Shown here: in pieces, positions 21,456-33,484 of the stretch | How the letters are laid out: the number at the start of each line of letters is the position of its first letter | Numbering within the stretch: the stretch's first letter is position 1 | Source of the DNA: Geosiphon pyriformis | Taxonomy: Eukaryota; Glomeromycota; Glomeromycetes; Archaeosporales; Geosiphonaceae | Direction of reading: 5' to 3' | DNA length: 64,000 bases | Assembly (NCBI GenBank): GCA_016748015.1 | Contig: JAAOMT010000502.1 | Coordinates: forward strand, 500,519-564,518 | Position numbers and translations under genes: made by a program | The notes under the pieces: model-generated | The model's input: only the letters and a program-made list of their open reading frames with translations | Databases searched by the model: none | Told to the model about the DNA's origin: nothing

Positions 21456-23476
21456 TCAAAAATTTGAAATGTGACAAGTAATAACATGTTTTTTCCGAGA
21501 ATAAATCTTGAATTTTGAAAAAATAAAGGTTTTTTTTTGAGTTTTCATAAATTAAAGTTAAATATTTTAAAACACACTTTTTTGAACATGATTAGAATAA
21601 TGAATGTAACACTTAGTAACCAAGAAAAAAGCTTAGATAAGTTGAGGTTAAATTATTTTCCTAAAAAATTATTAATGAAATAATCGATGAGGTCGTTTTT
21701 AAATTTTTATTTAATATTTTTGATTAGGTAACCAAATAATCTTAGGTTTAGGTAAAAACGGTTACTTGAATTTTAGTTTTTTGCTAAAACAATCACATTC
21801 TAACTGAAATTGGTGCTTCCTTTCAAAGTAACACCAAAATTTATCTATTAAACTATCTAAAGTTAGAATGAATATCCATTTTAAATTTGTGAGGCCTGGT
21901 ACGACATGATAACCCTGATCATAATACGATAACATTAAGAAAAATTAATATGGGTCAATTTTTAATTCTAGACTTCAAGTCAGATACCTATATCGATCTC
22001 AGAATGAAGAAACCATTTATAAAATTTTAATTAAGGTATCAAAACGCCAAAAATCTGAAAAACCAAAAAGGTTTACTTTTTTTGGTATCTCGGCTTGAGT
22101 TGGTCTCACAAAATTGAAAAGTGGGCGGTAACCAAATAAAATATCAAGAAAACTTTATTTGGTTTAGGAGACACAATCTTTTGCCAAGACTAATTTTAAA
22201 AAGATTAAAGTTATAGTTTAATTTATATCAAGAAATAACTTAATTTAATTTATTTATTTTTATATACCAAAATATGATCTGAATCCTTTTAATTTGAAAA
22301 TTTTCAAAAAAAGTTACTTTTCATTTCTTTAGAAATAAAAATTTTGCAATTTTTATTTTTTAAACTACAAATTTTTTGCCACAAGCTACCCTTCATTAAT
22401 ATTATCAAAAAAAGGAAATATTTGTAACTATTACTGTTCTTTTGTTCATTTCAAGTTGAACGCAAAATAAAATTCTAGAAAAAAATGTTCATAAAGAGAT
22501 ACAATTATCTAGTTCACAAAGTCAAGATATGGAAAATGAAAGAGCTTTCTAACAAATATTTTGTTGGTAGCACTTGACAGAATTGGAGACACATGATTAT
22601 CCAGTGATTTCTTCTGTACTCTGTATCACTATTCGTTAAACCTCAACGTAAGCAAAAAGAAGTCTTTTAAGGCTTGTATCTCACATAATCTCTGTTTCAA
22701 ATTTTTTTTTAAAATCGGCAATCACAATCATGTTTGAAAAATATGGAATTTCATTCAAAATATTTCTTTTAATTATCAAGGTAACATAAACTAAGACGTT
22801 TTGATTTATAAGGTACCTAAAAACATTACATGAATGGCAGAAATCGAAGAACTTATTAATTTAGATTAAAATTCTTTTAAATACTTCTGAAATTTATTAA
22901 AACTTTTGACTCGGGTACCCAACTTTTAACATGATTGCTGACTAAATTTTACATTCTATGAGTTTGAAATTCGCTTACTCTGTGTATACCTTTAGGCTAA
23001 TTTAGAAAATAAAACCTCGAAAAAAAAAAAAATTTCTTGAAAATTTATTGGTTCTAGATTTTACATAAACATGAAAATTATCACAAGGATATATTCTTTA
23101 TGAGTTATTTTTCTCATGCATGCATTTACCATGTATATTTAATCCGCACGGACCTTTACAATTTAATTGTTGTACTTTATTAATTGAAAGTTGTACACAA
23201 ATAATATTTGGACGATTATATATTGTTTTTACATTGTGATTATAAGATACAATGAAGTGAAATCAATAATAAATTTGTGATATTTTTAGTCGCATTTTAC
23301 CTATTAAAAATTGGAAATTTTTTTTTTCATAACAATTGAAATGTAATATTACTTCATAAAAAATTGAATCTTTTGATATAATTTTTAAAAAAAAGTCTTT
23401 TTTAAAAGTTTTAAAGTTTAAAAATAATTTTTTGAGCCTTTAGCCTCGTTTTCATACAAAATCGTTTTGCTGTTTT

Positions 23477-23547
23477 AACTAACTAACTGATTAACTAACT
23501 AACTAACTAACTAACTAACTAGCTAACTAACTAACTAACTAACTAAC
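23477..23547. repeat. (AACT)n microsatellite
   Basis: About seventeen AACT units with two single changes; the longest microsatellite in the gene-bearing half. Confidence 0.95.
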
Positions 23548-24093
23548 CATCACCACCTGACGTTTTCTAATTAAGTTTTAAAGTGCTACAACATCTTTTT
23601 ATCCGGCCATTATTTTGTTTATGTTCACGCAAATTCTCTAAATGAAACAGAGCACATTTTACAAATAAAAAGTTTCTCACACAGATTCACCCCTTTTGAA
23701 TGACTAACCAAAATTTCAATCATTGGCTACATTGCAATCAAATGTACGACGAACCAAGGCTTAGCTTGTTTCTTATACCAAAAATGAACGTCTTGGCAGA
23801 AATAGTATCTCATTCTAGGTTATCGTTAAAAATTGTTCTTTGGTAGACTAATGCAATAAAGTCATTACGATATATAATAGTTTTTTTGATCCCTCAGTTA
23901 CCAATGAAATTTTCAAATCAAAAATTTCCAATTTTTGGTCTAAAATTAATTCAAGCTGGAATTATAAAAAAAAAATTATAATCAAATTCTTTGATGATTT
24001 AGTTTTTTCAAAGTATGCTTTTATTGAAAACCTAATTTTTGAATCTTTTTTCTCACCACAAAACTTTTGAACCATTGGCATTTACAAATATTA

Positions 24094-24124
24094 ATGATGA
24101 TGAAGATGATGATGATGATGATTA
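24094..24124. repeat. (GAT)n microsatellite
   Basis: About ten GAT units. Confidence 0.9.
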
Positions 24125-24950
24125 TAAGCAAAAATAGAAACAAGAATTTAACCTAATTTTTCATCTAATTGATATAATTTGATTTCAAACAAAAGTTCAA
24201 CCTTTTATTTTGGAGGAAAATGAGACTAGGTTTACTTTCTGAACTCTTCACATTCAAATAACCAGTTTCCTTTTTTATTTTATTCAGAGGACCATGTTTC
24301 TTAGTCTAAAATCTATGATCGTATTCCGATCGCTGCTTTGAGTATTAAATTGAAAAAAATGATTTCTTTCAAATGTCAATGATCTAGAAAGTCGTAAATT
24401 TTTGTGAAACAAGTTTTGACCCATAGCGGTGAGCCTCTTTAAAACCTCAAGTTTAGATTCTTATGTGATATTGTTTATATCAAGCGAAAGAGGTTATTAG
24501 GGTGAAACTAAAATGTGTATCAAATTATTCTAATTGATTCTTATATTTTGGCCAAGAAATTCTTAAACTTTCTCTTTAAATCTGGATGAAACTGAATTCT
24601 TAAATACTTTTTTCCTTTGGCCCTGAAGATAAGAAATGGTCAATGTTTGATTAAAATATTCTTTTTGATAAGATAACACGAAAAGGTGAGAATGACTGTT
24701 TTTAACCCTATTTTTAAACTTTAAAATAAAACTAATCAGTAAAGACCGTCAAGCAAAGACAGATAAATTTTTTATTTTTCAATTTGTTTTGTTTTTTTTC
24801 CAACTTAAAATTTGATAAAAAATGATAACTGAACAGATGAGCAATTCGAGTTATTTTTAGAATTCACAAATGATTAAACATAAATTCTTTGGCTAAACGA
24901 AAATTTGAAAAAACTTCAAATTTGCAGAGATATTATAACAAAAGTGCAAG

Positions 24951-24971
24951 ATATATATATATATATATATA
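24951..24971. repeat. (TA)n microsatellite
   Basis: About ten TA units. Confidence 0.9.
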
Positions 24972-25346
24972 ACTCTACGAGTGAATTATTCTACTTGAAT
25001 GGTTGCCAAAAATATGTAAAATCAATTGAAAAATTCAGATTTTGATTAGATATCCTTTTAGATGTTAAATTGGTTCAAGAGCATACACTTTCTCTTTTGG
25101 ATTATTCCGAGACAGCAAAGCTATAAAGGTTAAAATAATTCACAAGATAAAAAAAACTTTTTTTAAAATTAATTTTATTTCATTTCTTAAACCGCTACTT
25201 GATAATTGGAAAAATAATAATTTTTTGAAAGTAACATGTTTTTCATCAATTAAACTTTTTTTTAAAATAAATACCGAGAAATTTTTTCTATAAAAGACCA
25301 ATTATCTCAACCCTATATTTGTAGAAAACTTGTTATCATTAAAAAT

Positions 25347-25347
<1 letters not shown>

Positions 25348-25379
<32 letters not shown>
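25348..25379. repeat. (ATT)n microsatellite
   Basis: About ten ATT units, 200 bases upstream of the lipase start. Confidence 0.95.
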
Positions 25380-25382
<3 letters not shown>

Positions 25383-25587
25383 GCTGTTGACTGTTAAGTT
25401 TATCTGAAGTGGGTTAGGGGATGTTTTGAATTTGATAAGATTCAAGCGTCAAACTAGTATACAATGGATCTGCTTTTTAAATTTATGGTGAATGAGTTAA
25501 ATCTATATATTGTCTACATCCCAACAAACTTAGTATCGATAAAAATTGGAGCTTACCCATTTTACAATCGCTATTTTTTAAACGACA

Positions 25588-27113
25588 ATGATCTTTTCGA
25601 GATTTTTCGTTTTCACTTGGATCCTCTTGGCATTTTTTTTGACCTATATGAATTTATCCTCATCATTATTATTATTATTTTCATCTTTAAAATTGATCCT
25701 TTTCTCAACGAGTACAAAGCTTTGTATACCTTTAATATCGGCCATAAGTAATAATTTTACGAATTTTGAACTAAAAGCAAATCTAACTCAGAATCACCCA
25801 AATTCAACCACTTGGAAAATTAGTTTACAAGAACGATCATTTGAAAATCCATCTAAAAAATTATTTTCTGGGTGGTCAAGTTTCGGCTTTATTAAACTGG
25901 CAGATCTGGCAAAGAAGACTTTCTCGAGGAAAAAATCATCTTTTAATGCTGAATTTGGAAAGAGACTCTATATTAAAGGTCAAACCTAATTTAACTTCAT
26001 TTGAAATTTAAAATTTTTGAAGTAATTTGATTTTAACCATATTTTTTTTGTTATTTTCAGTTGATTATGATATCAAGAATTTAGATGGAGTCGTTTTCAT
26101 TTTTGCAGGTATTAAAATAATTTTAAGAATCATGCCCAAAAACCTTGGAAAAAAACATTTTAATAATATTTTGTTAAATGCTTCTATGCAGGACCTGCAT
26201 TAACTAAAAGTCAATGGGCAACCAGAAAAGTAGAGTTAATCACATATAAAGCAACTGGTTTCAAACCGAATCAATTGATAAAAGTGGATAAATTATGGCA
26301 AGAGGGGTTCCTTATTCTTAAAGACCAAATTTTTGAAAAGATTGAAAAGTTACTTATTTCAAGGTCTCCTCAAAATCCCAAAAAAATTTATTTTACCGGA
26401 TGGGGTGTTGGTGGTGGTATGTTTTAAATATATATATATATATATATATACATCTATTTTTTTTGAATCCATTAAATATTTTATGGTTTTTACATATACT
26501 ATAAATTTCTAATTAAATTTATAGCATATGCAGCTATTGCTGCTCTTAGCTGGAAACTTGAATCTTATAAAAGAGTCCCAAAAAACGCTGTAAAAAGTTT
26601 CAAATTTACTAAATTTGAAGTTCAAACGATCACCTTTGGTGCTCCTCGGCTCGGAAACATTTATTTCGCTCGATTTATCAACAAATTTTTAAACGTAAAA
26701 CGAGTGACACACTCCAATGATCATGTTCCACATTTTCCTGTTCGTGTGACTCAGAATAATGCTTTAGTGCACCATGAGCTCGAGTTATGGATAGAAACTA
26801 AAAAAACATGTGACTGTACAAATGATTGGAAGCTTTGGGAGTGTACAGGTTTTCATTATGGTAAAAAGTTATGGCAAAACCTTAACAGTAAAGAACCAAG
26901 TCAATTCCTTTTATCAGCCGGTGGCATGTTTGGGGAAAATCCGGTTTGTTTAATTTGTTTCTTCATTGAATTTAGAAAATTTCTTTAAACAAAATAATAA
27001 GTTTATAAATCAAAAATTTGAAGGAGTGTAACGCTGGCCAATCAATTATGTGGACACCAGCGGACTTTGTTCATGTTGGACCTTATTTTGGTGTAAATAT
27101 GGCTAATTTTTGA
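25588..27113 (+). CDS. Class 3 lipase homologue lacking the nucleophile Ser
   Basis: Member of the fungal class 3 lipase family (alpha/beta hydrolases that cleave acylglycerols). Exons 25588-25978, 26061-26108, 26192-26416, 26525-26943 and 27024-27113 join in phase to 390 residues. A very hydrophobic N-terminus (about residues 5-55) suggests a signal peptide or membrane anchor. The core strand VDYDIKNLDGVVFIFAGPAL and the block TITFGAPRLGN are conserved, as are Asp287 (SNDHVPHFP) and His378 (DFVHVGPYFG), which match the catalytic Asp and His. The nucleophile elbow, normally GHSLG, reads GWGVG (216-220), so the catalytic Ser is Gly218 and no usual hydrolase chemistry is expected. There are no stops or frameshifts, so it is not an ordinary pseudogene. 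The first donor, AAAG|GTCAAA, is weak. Confidence 0.85.
26428..26450. repeat. (TA)n microsatellite in lipase intron 3
   Basis: About eleven TA units just after the donor GTATGT. Confidence 0.9.
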
Positions 27114-29313
27114 CATATGATCCAACCTCCTTTTTTTAAAAAAATATTCTTTGAACTTGGAGCTGGATAATACGCTTATTGAAAATCTTTTGCTCAGATT
27201 ATTATCTATTTAAAAAATGTGGCAATTGTCGAGGATTTTTCATGTGTTATTCGTAAATCCAACTCCTTTCGAAAGATGAATTAATTTCTTTTTCATAAAA
27301 TAACAAGAGGGTAATTTTCCAATCGATCATAACTTAGTTCAGGCTGAATAACTTTAAACTCACTCCACTCTATTTTAATGGACATCGAAAACATAGTTTT
27401 TTAATAGATAAATCTTTTTAGACTTTTTCAACCAAAATTTTTTAATTTGATAGCTAAAAATTTTTAGAGCAATAATTTCGAAATGTAATTTTTTAAAATG
27501 CTTTTTATTACAACCGCAGTTTGATCCTGCTCACAACTTTTAAGAAAAGTTTGGATTCTTTTCAAAATACTATGTAAAAATAATGTAGCGAAAAAAATTA
27601 ACCAATTTTTGAAGTTTTAATACACAAAAGCTAACAATTACTGAGAAATTCTAGGATGGGTGAAATAAGTCTATTGCTTTCAAGTGTTGAAAATTTTTGC
27701 AAAAAATTTCAGCATTAATCTCTTTAGAATTTTAGGCCAGAATAAAAATTTTCAAAAGATATATAAAACATGGTCTGAAATTTTTTAATTTGTCAGCTTT
27801 TTTTTTTGCTTATGCAAGAAATGAATTGAAGTTATTTCTAATTTCCAAATATTTTTTAGGAAATTTTTTTATAAATCATACTTTTTAAATTTAACTTATT
27901 TCTCATGCTATTAAATAAAAAGAATTTCAATTTCTCAAATTCTAAAGAACTCTAATCTCACAAACCAATTAAGCGCAAGTGAATATGTCCTTATATTTTG
28001 AAAAAACTTTATTATTTTAATAAGTCTTGGTCTTTGAAGAAGCCTGTTTAATAATGTTGTTTAAGATGATTTTTTGGCTTTGTTTCAAGAAGATTAATTT
28101 GGCAATTGAGCTTTAAAATTTTCCTTGGCATCAAAAAAAACCAATTATCTCTTTTTTTTTCTCTGATTTTGGTCTTATGCAAATCTTCTGAAAAATTAAA
28201 AAAATTTTATGGTTATATTTTTTCTTTGGAAAGAGAAATAGAAATTTTTCTCTAAAAATATTAATTTTGTTTGCAATTCAGATGTGACGAATTATTTGTG
28301 AAATTATGAGTTTTTCTTCTTTTAGAAATTAACTTTCGGGAAGATGTTCACTTATTCAAAAATAGGTTTCCTCATTTAAAGCATTCATTTAGCACATAAT
28401 CAAATTGAAAGTATTTAAAAGGATATAAACTCTTTTACATAAAACTTTTATAAATTTACTAACAAATTCACTAAATATACCAGGAGTGAGATATCAAAAA
28501 CTATTTGTACAATACATTATTGATGACTAAAGGTATGTCAAATCAAATAATTGATCAAAGCCCAAAAATTCTATCACCTGATCAATTAAAAAAAAGTGTA
28601 GAGTACAAATTTTTCATTAGATAATCGTAAAAGATTTTCGATTATAACTTTTATATTATGGCTCAAATATAAACTTTTTCGAAATATTACTTTAAAAGTC
28701 TGAAATAGAGCTGAAAATAAAATGTTACAAGAATCAACTTAAGGAAAAATATATGTACCAGATTTGAATCTCGGTTTCACGTTGAACAATATCAAAAAAT
28801 AATCTTATCGGAATATTTTTGACGATGAAAATAAAATGCATCAACCTGATCGCATCAAACATTGAGCTTGTGATTTTCATAATAAGAATTCAAATAGTGA
28901 GGTCTTTATCTCCTATCTGGTAATTCAGGTGCTCAGATAAAATTTAGCATAATCCCTTGCGTCACTACAGAATCTATTTGTCCAAAAAGGATAGATATTC
29001 CACACGCGGTCTCCCAAGTAAAAGTTGATTGTTATCATAATTTTTTGAATTCTGGATAACCATTATATAATTATCTAGCAATGACTCAAATTTTTTTTTG
29101 ATGTTTACAAACCGTGAGATAAATTGTAACCAATTATTTATTCTCTTTCAAACCAAACCCCTTTGTTTATGATTAACTTGATTCTTACACTGTGGAATTT
29201 TGAAATATTTACAACTGATTTCCTATAAATTTGACCCCCGAAAGTTTGACATTTCTTTTCTTAATATTCTCCAGAGTAAATATTTTTACAAAAAAAACCC
29301 CCCATCGCTAATC
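27114..29313. other. Intergenic AT-rich DNA
   Basis: No gene or repeat recognised apart from a roughly 30-base stretch near 28990-29020 that weakly resembles part of 5S rRNA on the minus strand (not accepted as a gene). Confidence 0.45.
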
Positions 29314-30494
29314 ATGGGAAATGTTTACCAAAAGCAAAAACCGTTCCTGTCGAACAAAAAATCAAAATCAAGTCTAAAAGGATCTGGAAAACTTTCAAGG
29401 CTACACTCACATTCATTATCCTCGACAAGCTCAATATCCAAATTCGAAGATTCTCAATATTCACAGTACTTCTTAACAAACGATGAGCTTGAACAAGATC
29501 GTTTGCATTTGCAGCATTATTTATGTCGATACGCTTGGGGATCAAATTTTTGCGCGCCAATACACAACGATTTACTAACTGGAATGCTTCGCGCTTTGGA
29601 TGTTGGGTAAATTTTAAAATTATCTGCTTTTTCCACATTTATCAATCGTTTCTTAACCGACCAAATTGAATTTTTACAAAGTTGTGGCCCAGGAACATGG
29701 GTAATGGAAATGGCATCTGAATATCATAAATGTTCTTTTACTGGTGTCGATACCTCTTCGATGTTCCCATCCGAAATCAAACCAGAAAATGTAAATTTTT
29801 TTCAAGCCAACATACTGCTTGGTTTACCTCTAAACAATCCATTTGATTATGTGCATATGCGATTTCTTGGATCATTGTTTACCGCTACTGACTGGGAGAC
29901 GGCTATACGAGAAGTTATTCGTTTAACTAGGTCAGGGGGCTGGATCGAGATCTTAGAAACAGATCTGAAGTTTTATAATGAAGGACCGGTGTCAAAAAGC
30001 TTTATGGGTGCACGTGAGTTTGCTAAAAGTTTTGGTACCGTTTTTCATTTTTTAGTCTTCTTATTCTTATTTTTATTTATCTTTAGTCATGTCACAACAA
30101 CAAGCACAGAAAATTGACTTGACAAATCTTCCAACTCTCGTGCCACAACTAATGTATTCTTTTGGATTAACAGTAATAAATTCTGCTGAGCGAAAGTGGT
30201 GTATGAGTGATTCTGAAGATGTCAGCGATCGATTAGGTCAGCTGGCTACCGATAACATGGTAGGTAGCAGGACTTTCTATCTTCTATCACGATAGTTGAA
30301 AATCTAATTTTTTGTACAAAATTTTTTAGAAACAATTATTTCAAGTATTAAAACCAAATCTTTCATCTTTGATGAAACTATCATCCGAACAATATGATCG
30401 ATTACTACGTTCATACGTTATCGAAGTAAATGAGCTCAAAACATATTGCAAGTCATTTCGATTTTGGGCACGAAAACCATACCCCTCCATATAA
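29314..30494 (+). CDS. SAM-dependent methyltransferase (LaeA/UMTA-like), copy 2
   Basis: Paralogue of the gene at 19103-20517. Exons 29314-29606, 29682-30013, 30087-30259 and 30330-30494 join in phase to 320 residues. The N-terminus MGNVYQ replaces the longer one of copy 1 and is followed by a Ser/Lys-rich linker. The lead-in YFLTNDELEQDRLHLQHY starts at 52, motif I LDVGCGPG ends at 102 and is split by intron 1 at the same codon and phase as in copy 1, then come VDTSS, FDYVHMRFLGSLF and LTRSGGWIEILETDLKFYNE. The C-terminus YCKSFRFWARKP mirrors the aromatic-basic end of copy 1. The start at 29314 was preferred to an upstream frame because the homologous part begins after it. Appears intact; substrate unknown. 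Confidence 0.9.
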
Positions 30495-31371
30495 TTCACA
30501 TTGTGTTTTTGAGATAAACTAAAATGTAACATTCAAATGAAATACTATCACTATGAATAATAATTAAAATAAGATATGAAATTCTATAATATGCACTACC
30601 TTTTTAAAGATTGCAAGTCACTATAATGGAATGCTATATGATTTCAAGAGATTGAGAACTTTTGCTATGGAAATCATATTAATCATAATAAAATTACGTG
30701 TTAATTCGGAAATTAATTTCTTGAGTAAAAAAGTTGAATTTTTCACATGCATATATTTTCCACAATTGTGTGGATATTTAAGAGTATATTAAGGAAATGA
30801 TATTGTATTTAAATTTCACTATAATGCATATTTGATTTTCTGTGTCATAAAAAGTTTCACCAAGTTTATGCACACTAAAGGGGAGAAGTCATCGAATTCT
30901 AAAAATTCCCTTATCTTGTATAACGAATCTTGACATGAAAATTGAACGGCTCTGATATTGATAAATTTGACCCTAATGGATAACTTTGTATCAAATTCTA
31001 TTGTGTCTAATGCTCTTTGTGCTTAAGCAATCAAAAAATTGTGTGTAATTTCTGAAAACTAATTATAATTAAACGAGAAATGAAAGGTATTTTAAAAAAA
31101 AAAAACATTTGACACTTTTTCCAGCAAAGAAAATTGATTCATATTGTTTCTTTCAAAGAGAAAACACGATTTCGTGAGTAAATGTTTTGTCTTTAGAGTG
31201 GGGTAATTTTGATTAAATTACATGAAAACTTTAGTGCCAATGCACAGCTCCTCAATAAGAATGTGTTATTGTGTCAAAATAAGGTAATAGTGTAAAGAAA
31301 ATTACGTAATAGCATTCTATATAATAAGGCGAGAAAACAAATTATGTATTATGGATGGATTGTAACACATC
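30495..31371. other. Intergenic AT-rich DNA
   Basis: Nothing recognised. Confidence 0.5.
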
Positions 31372-31830
31372 AATAATAGACAATATTAAGCATTGTTATC
31401 ATTTCCTGTTTCATCAAAAAATGCTCAAAGAAAGATCTTCCAAGTGTTATTTTCATCTCTATCTACAACAATCTCACAATTTTGGCAATTTTACACTTTG
31501 TACCTTTCAATTCTTTAGATGTTGTCAGATTAACTAAAAGACTTAAGATATATAAGCTTCATTCTGGATAATAATATTAATTCTTTAATCTTGTTAATAA
31601 ACATTATTGAATATAATATGTGCTTTACAAAGTGTTTTCTAAAAGTTTTTCATGTAACATTTCTTGTTTTGTAATTTACCATGTATAATACTTCAAAAAA
31701 AGAAATAAAAATGGTCTTGAATTCATAAACAAAGAATCTAATTAATTTTTAGTAAATTTTAACAATTATTAGATCATTTATTTTTGTGTTTTAGTAATAT
31801 TAATAATTTTTACTTTTAGCAGATAAAATC
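31372..31830 (-). pseudogene. Second TnpB/Fanzor-like fossil
   Basis: The minus strand from 31563 to 31408 reads IIIQNEAYIS, a damaged first CxxC region, then NCQNCEIVVDRDENNTWKIF, then a stop and AFFDET. Here the second CxxC and the DRD.N RuvC-III motif are intact, the part that is damaged in the copy at 14.3 kb, while the first CxxC is lost (F..S after frame adjustment). Nucleotide similarity to the first copy (for example GATCTTCCAAGTG) extends to TTTAGCAGATAAAATCATTC near 31820. Stops such as TAA and TGA inside show it is dead. Confidence 0.6.
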
Positions 31831-33484
31831 ATTCAAATATTTAAAAATACAAGCTATTATTTAATAAAATGTTTGTCAATTTTATTTGTCTGTTTTATAA
31901 GAAAGTTATACAGACTTAGAATTAATAGAAACTGTATAAACAAAATTATCTGTTTGAATTTACATACTTGTTTTTATTAATATTAACAATATTTATTTTG
32001 TTTACATATATAATTAGATTTATAATATATAGACTTGTATAAAACATTATCAATTTTAAAAATATTATTCAATATATAATGATTAATAATTTGTTTAAGT
32101 TTAGTAAACAGCTAAATTTTTAAATTTGGAAAAACAACATAGAATTTATTTACTAAATCTTTTATTATTAATATTAATAAATTAAATATAAGATACTTTT
32201 ATAATTTGTATTTGTTTATTAATTATATCTTAACTTAATAAACCATTTAAGATAAACTAATTAATATAACCAATAATCAATATATATAAAAATCTTTTAT
32301 TTTTTTAAATTTATTTTTAAACAAAATAAAAAATACATATTTATTTATAACTTTTGCTATATTTGGTTAAAATTTTTTATAAATACATAAAAATTACAAA
32401 AAATCAGATTACAAAAGCCAAAAAATTATTTTTAACTTGTTATTTTTTAATTTATAAAAATAGTTTAATAATTATATTAAATTTTTGTTTTATAATAATT
32501 TAATATACTATTTTTATTTTATAATAATTTAATATACTATTTTTATTTTCAGTTTTATAAAAATTATATATATAATAAAACTAAAATAAGTTATTTATGT
32601 TTATAAACAAATAAAATAATACAATATATTAATATATATAAATTATTATAAATTTTATTAATTATATAAATTTTTTAATATATAATTTATATATAGTATT
32701 TGGTTAATTTTAAAAAAAATATAAAAAAAACTTTTATTTTTATTATTTTCGATTATAAACTATTTATTAATAAAAGAAAACCCAATATTTATGTTTGTTA
32801 ATAAATTAATTATTTTTAAAAAATAAAATTTTTTTAGTATAAATATTTTTTTTAAGTTATAAATAAATATATATATATATAATAAGTTTTATTATCAATA
32901 ATCTTAATTTTTTTAAAAACACAAAAATTTATTTTATTATTATTTAAGTTTTATTTTAAAATATTTTATTTAATAAGCTAAAATTTAATAATATTAAATA
33001 TTAAATAAAAATTAATTATACTATATTAAGTATACAAAATATACAAAATATTTTATTATAATATAATTATATTTAATTTATAAATTTTGATTAATTATGA
33101 AATATTTCTATTAAAACTTTTAAAAATTTTCAAAAATAAAATTATTTTAAACTTATAAATACTTTTAAAATTGTTGTTTTTTGTTATCTTTTACTTATTA
33201 ATAAAAATATTAATATATTTTCTTAAATAGTTAAGTTATTTTAAATACTTAGCAATCAAATTATTAAAACAAATATTTAATAAAAAAACATATTATTATT
33301 CTTATTAAAAAAAAATCTTATAATATATAATCTAAAATTTAAAATTACTTTAAAATTACTAATTATAAAACTGTTAATTTACTAATTGAAAATTTTGTAG
33401 TTTGTTTTAACTTTATTTATACAGATAAAAAATTACTTTATTAAAGTATATAATATTATATTATCAAAAAATATTTAACTTTAA
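31831..33484. other. Extremely AT-rich island
   Basis: Almost pure A and T with few G or C over about 1.6 kb, no frame or repeat recognised. It ends abruptly where the LINE copy at 33485 begins. It may be transposon sequence mutated beyond recognition. Confidence 0.7.

Larger units (their letters stand above)
20518..25587. other. Intergenic AT-rich DNA with many microsatellites
   Basis: About 5 kb with no supported gene; the runs of CATT, GAT, AACT, TA and ATT are listed separately. Short frames such as 20669-20944 are encoded by the CATT repeat and are not credible genes. Confidence 0.5.

Noticed and set aside
23477-23547. CRISPR-like or telomere-like array
   Set aside because: It is a plain AACT microsatellite without spacers, and the unit is not a known telomere repeat.
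28990-29020. 5S rRNA gene fragment on the minus strand
   Set aside because: ACTTGGGAGACCGCG followed by TGTGGAATA resembles the 3' third of 5S rRNA, but only about 30 bases match, with gaps, and neither flank continues the gene.
31831-33484. Mitochondrial insertion as source of the AT-only islands
   Set aside because: No mitochondrial gene, tRNA or intron motif is visible; the sequence has no coding structure at all.
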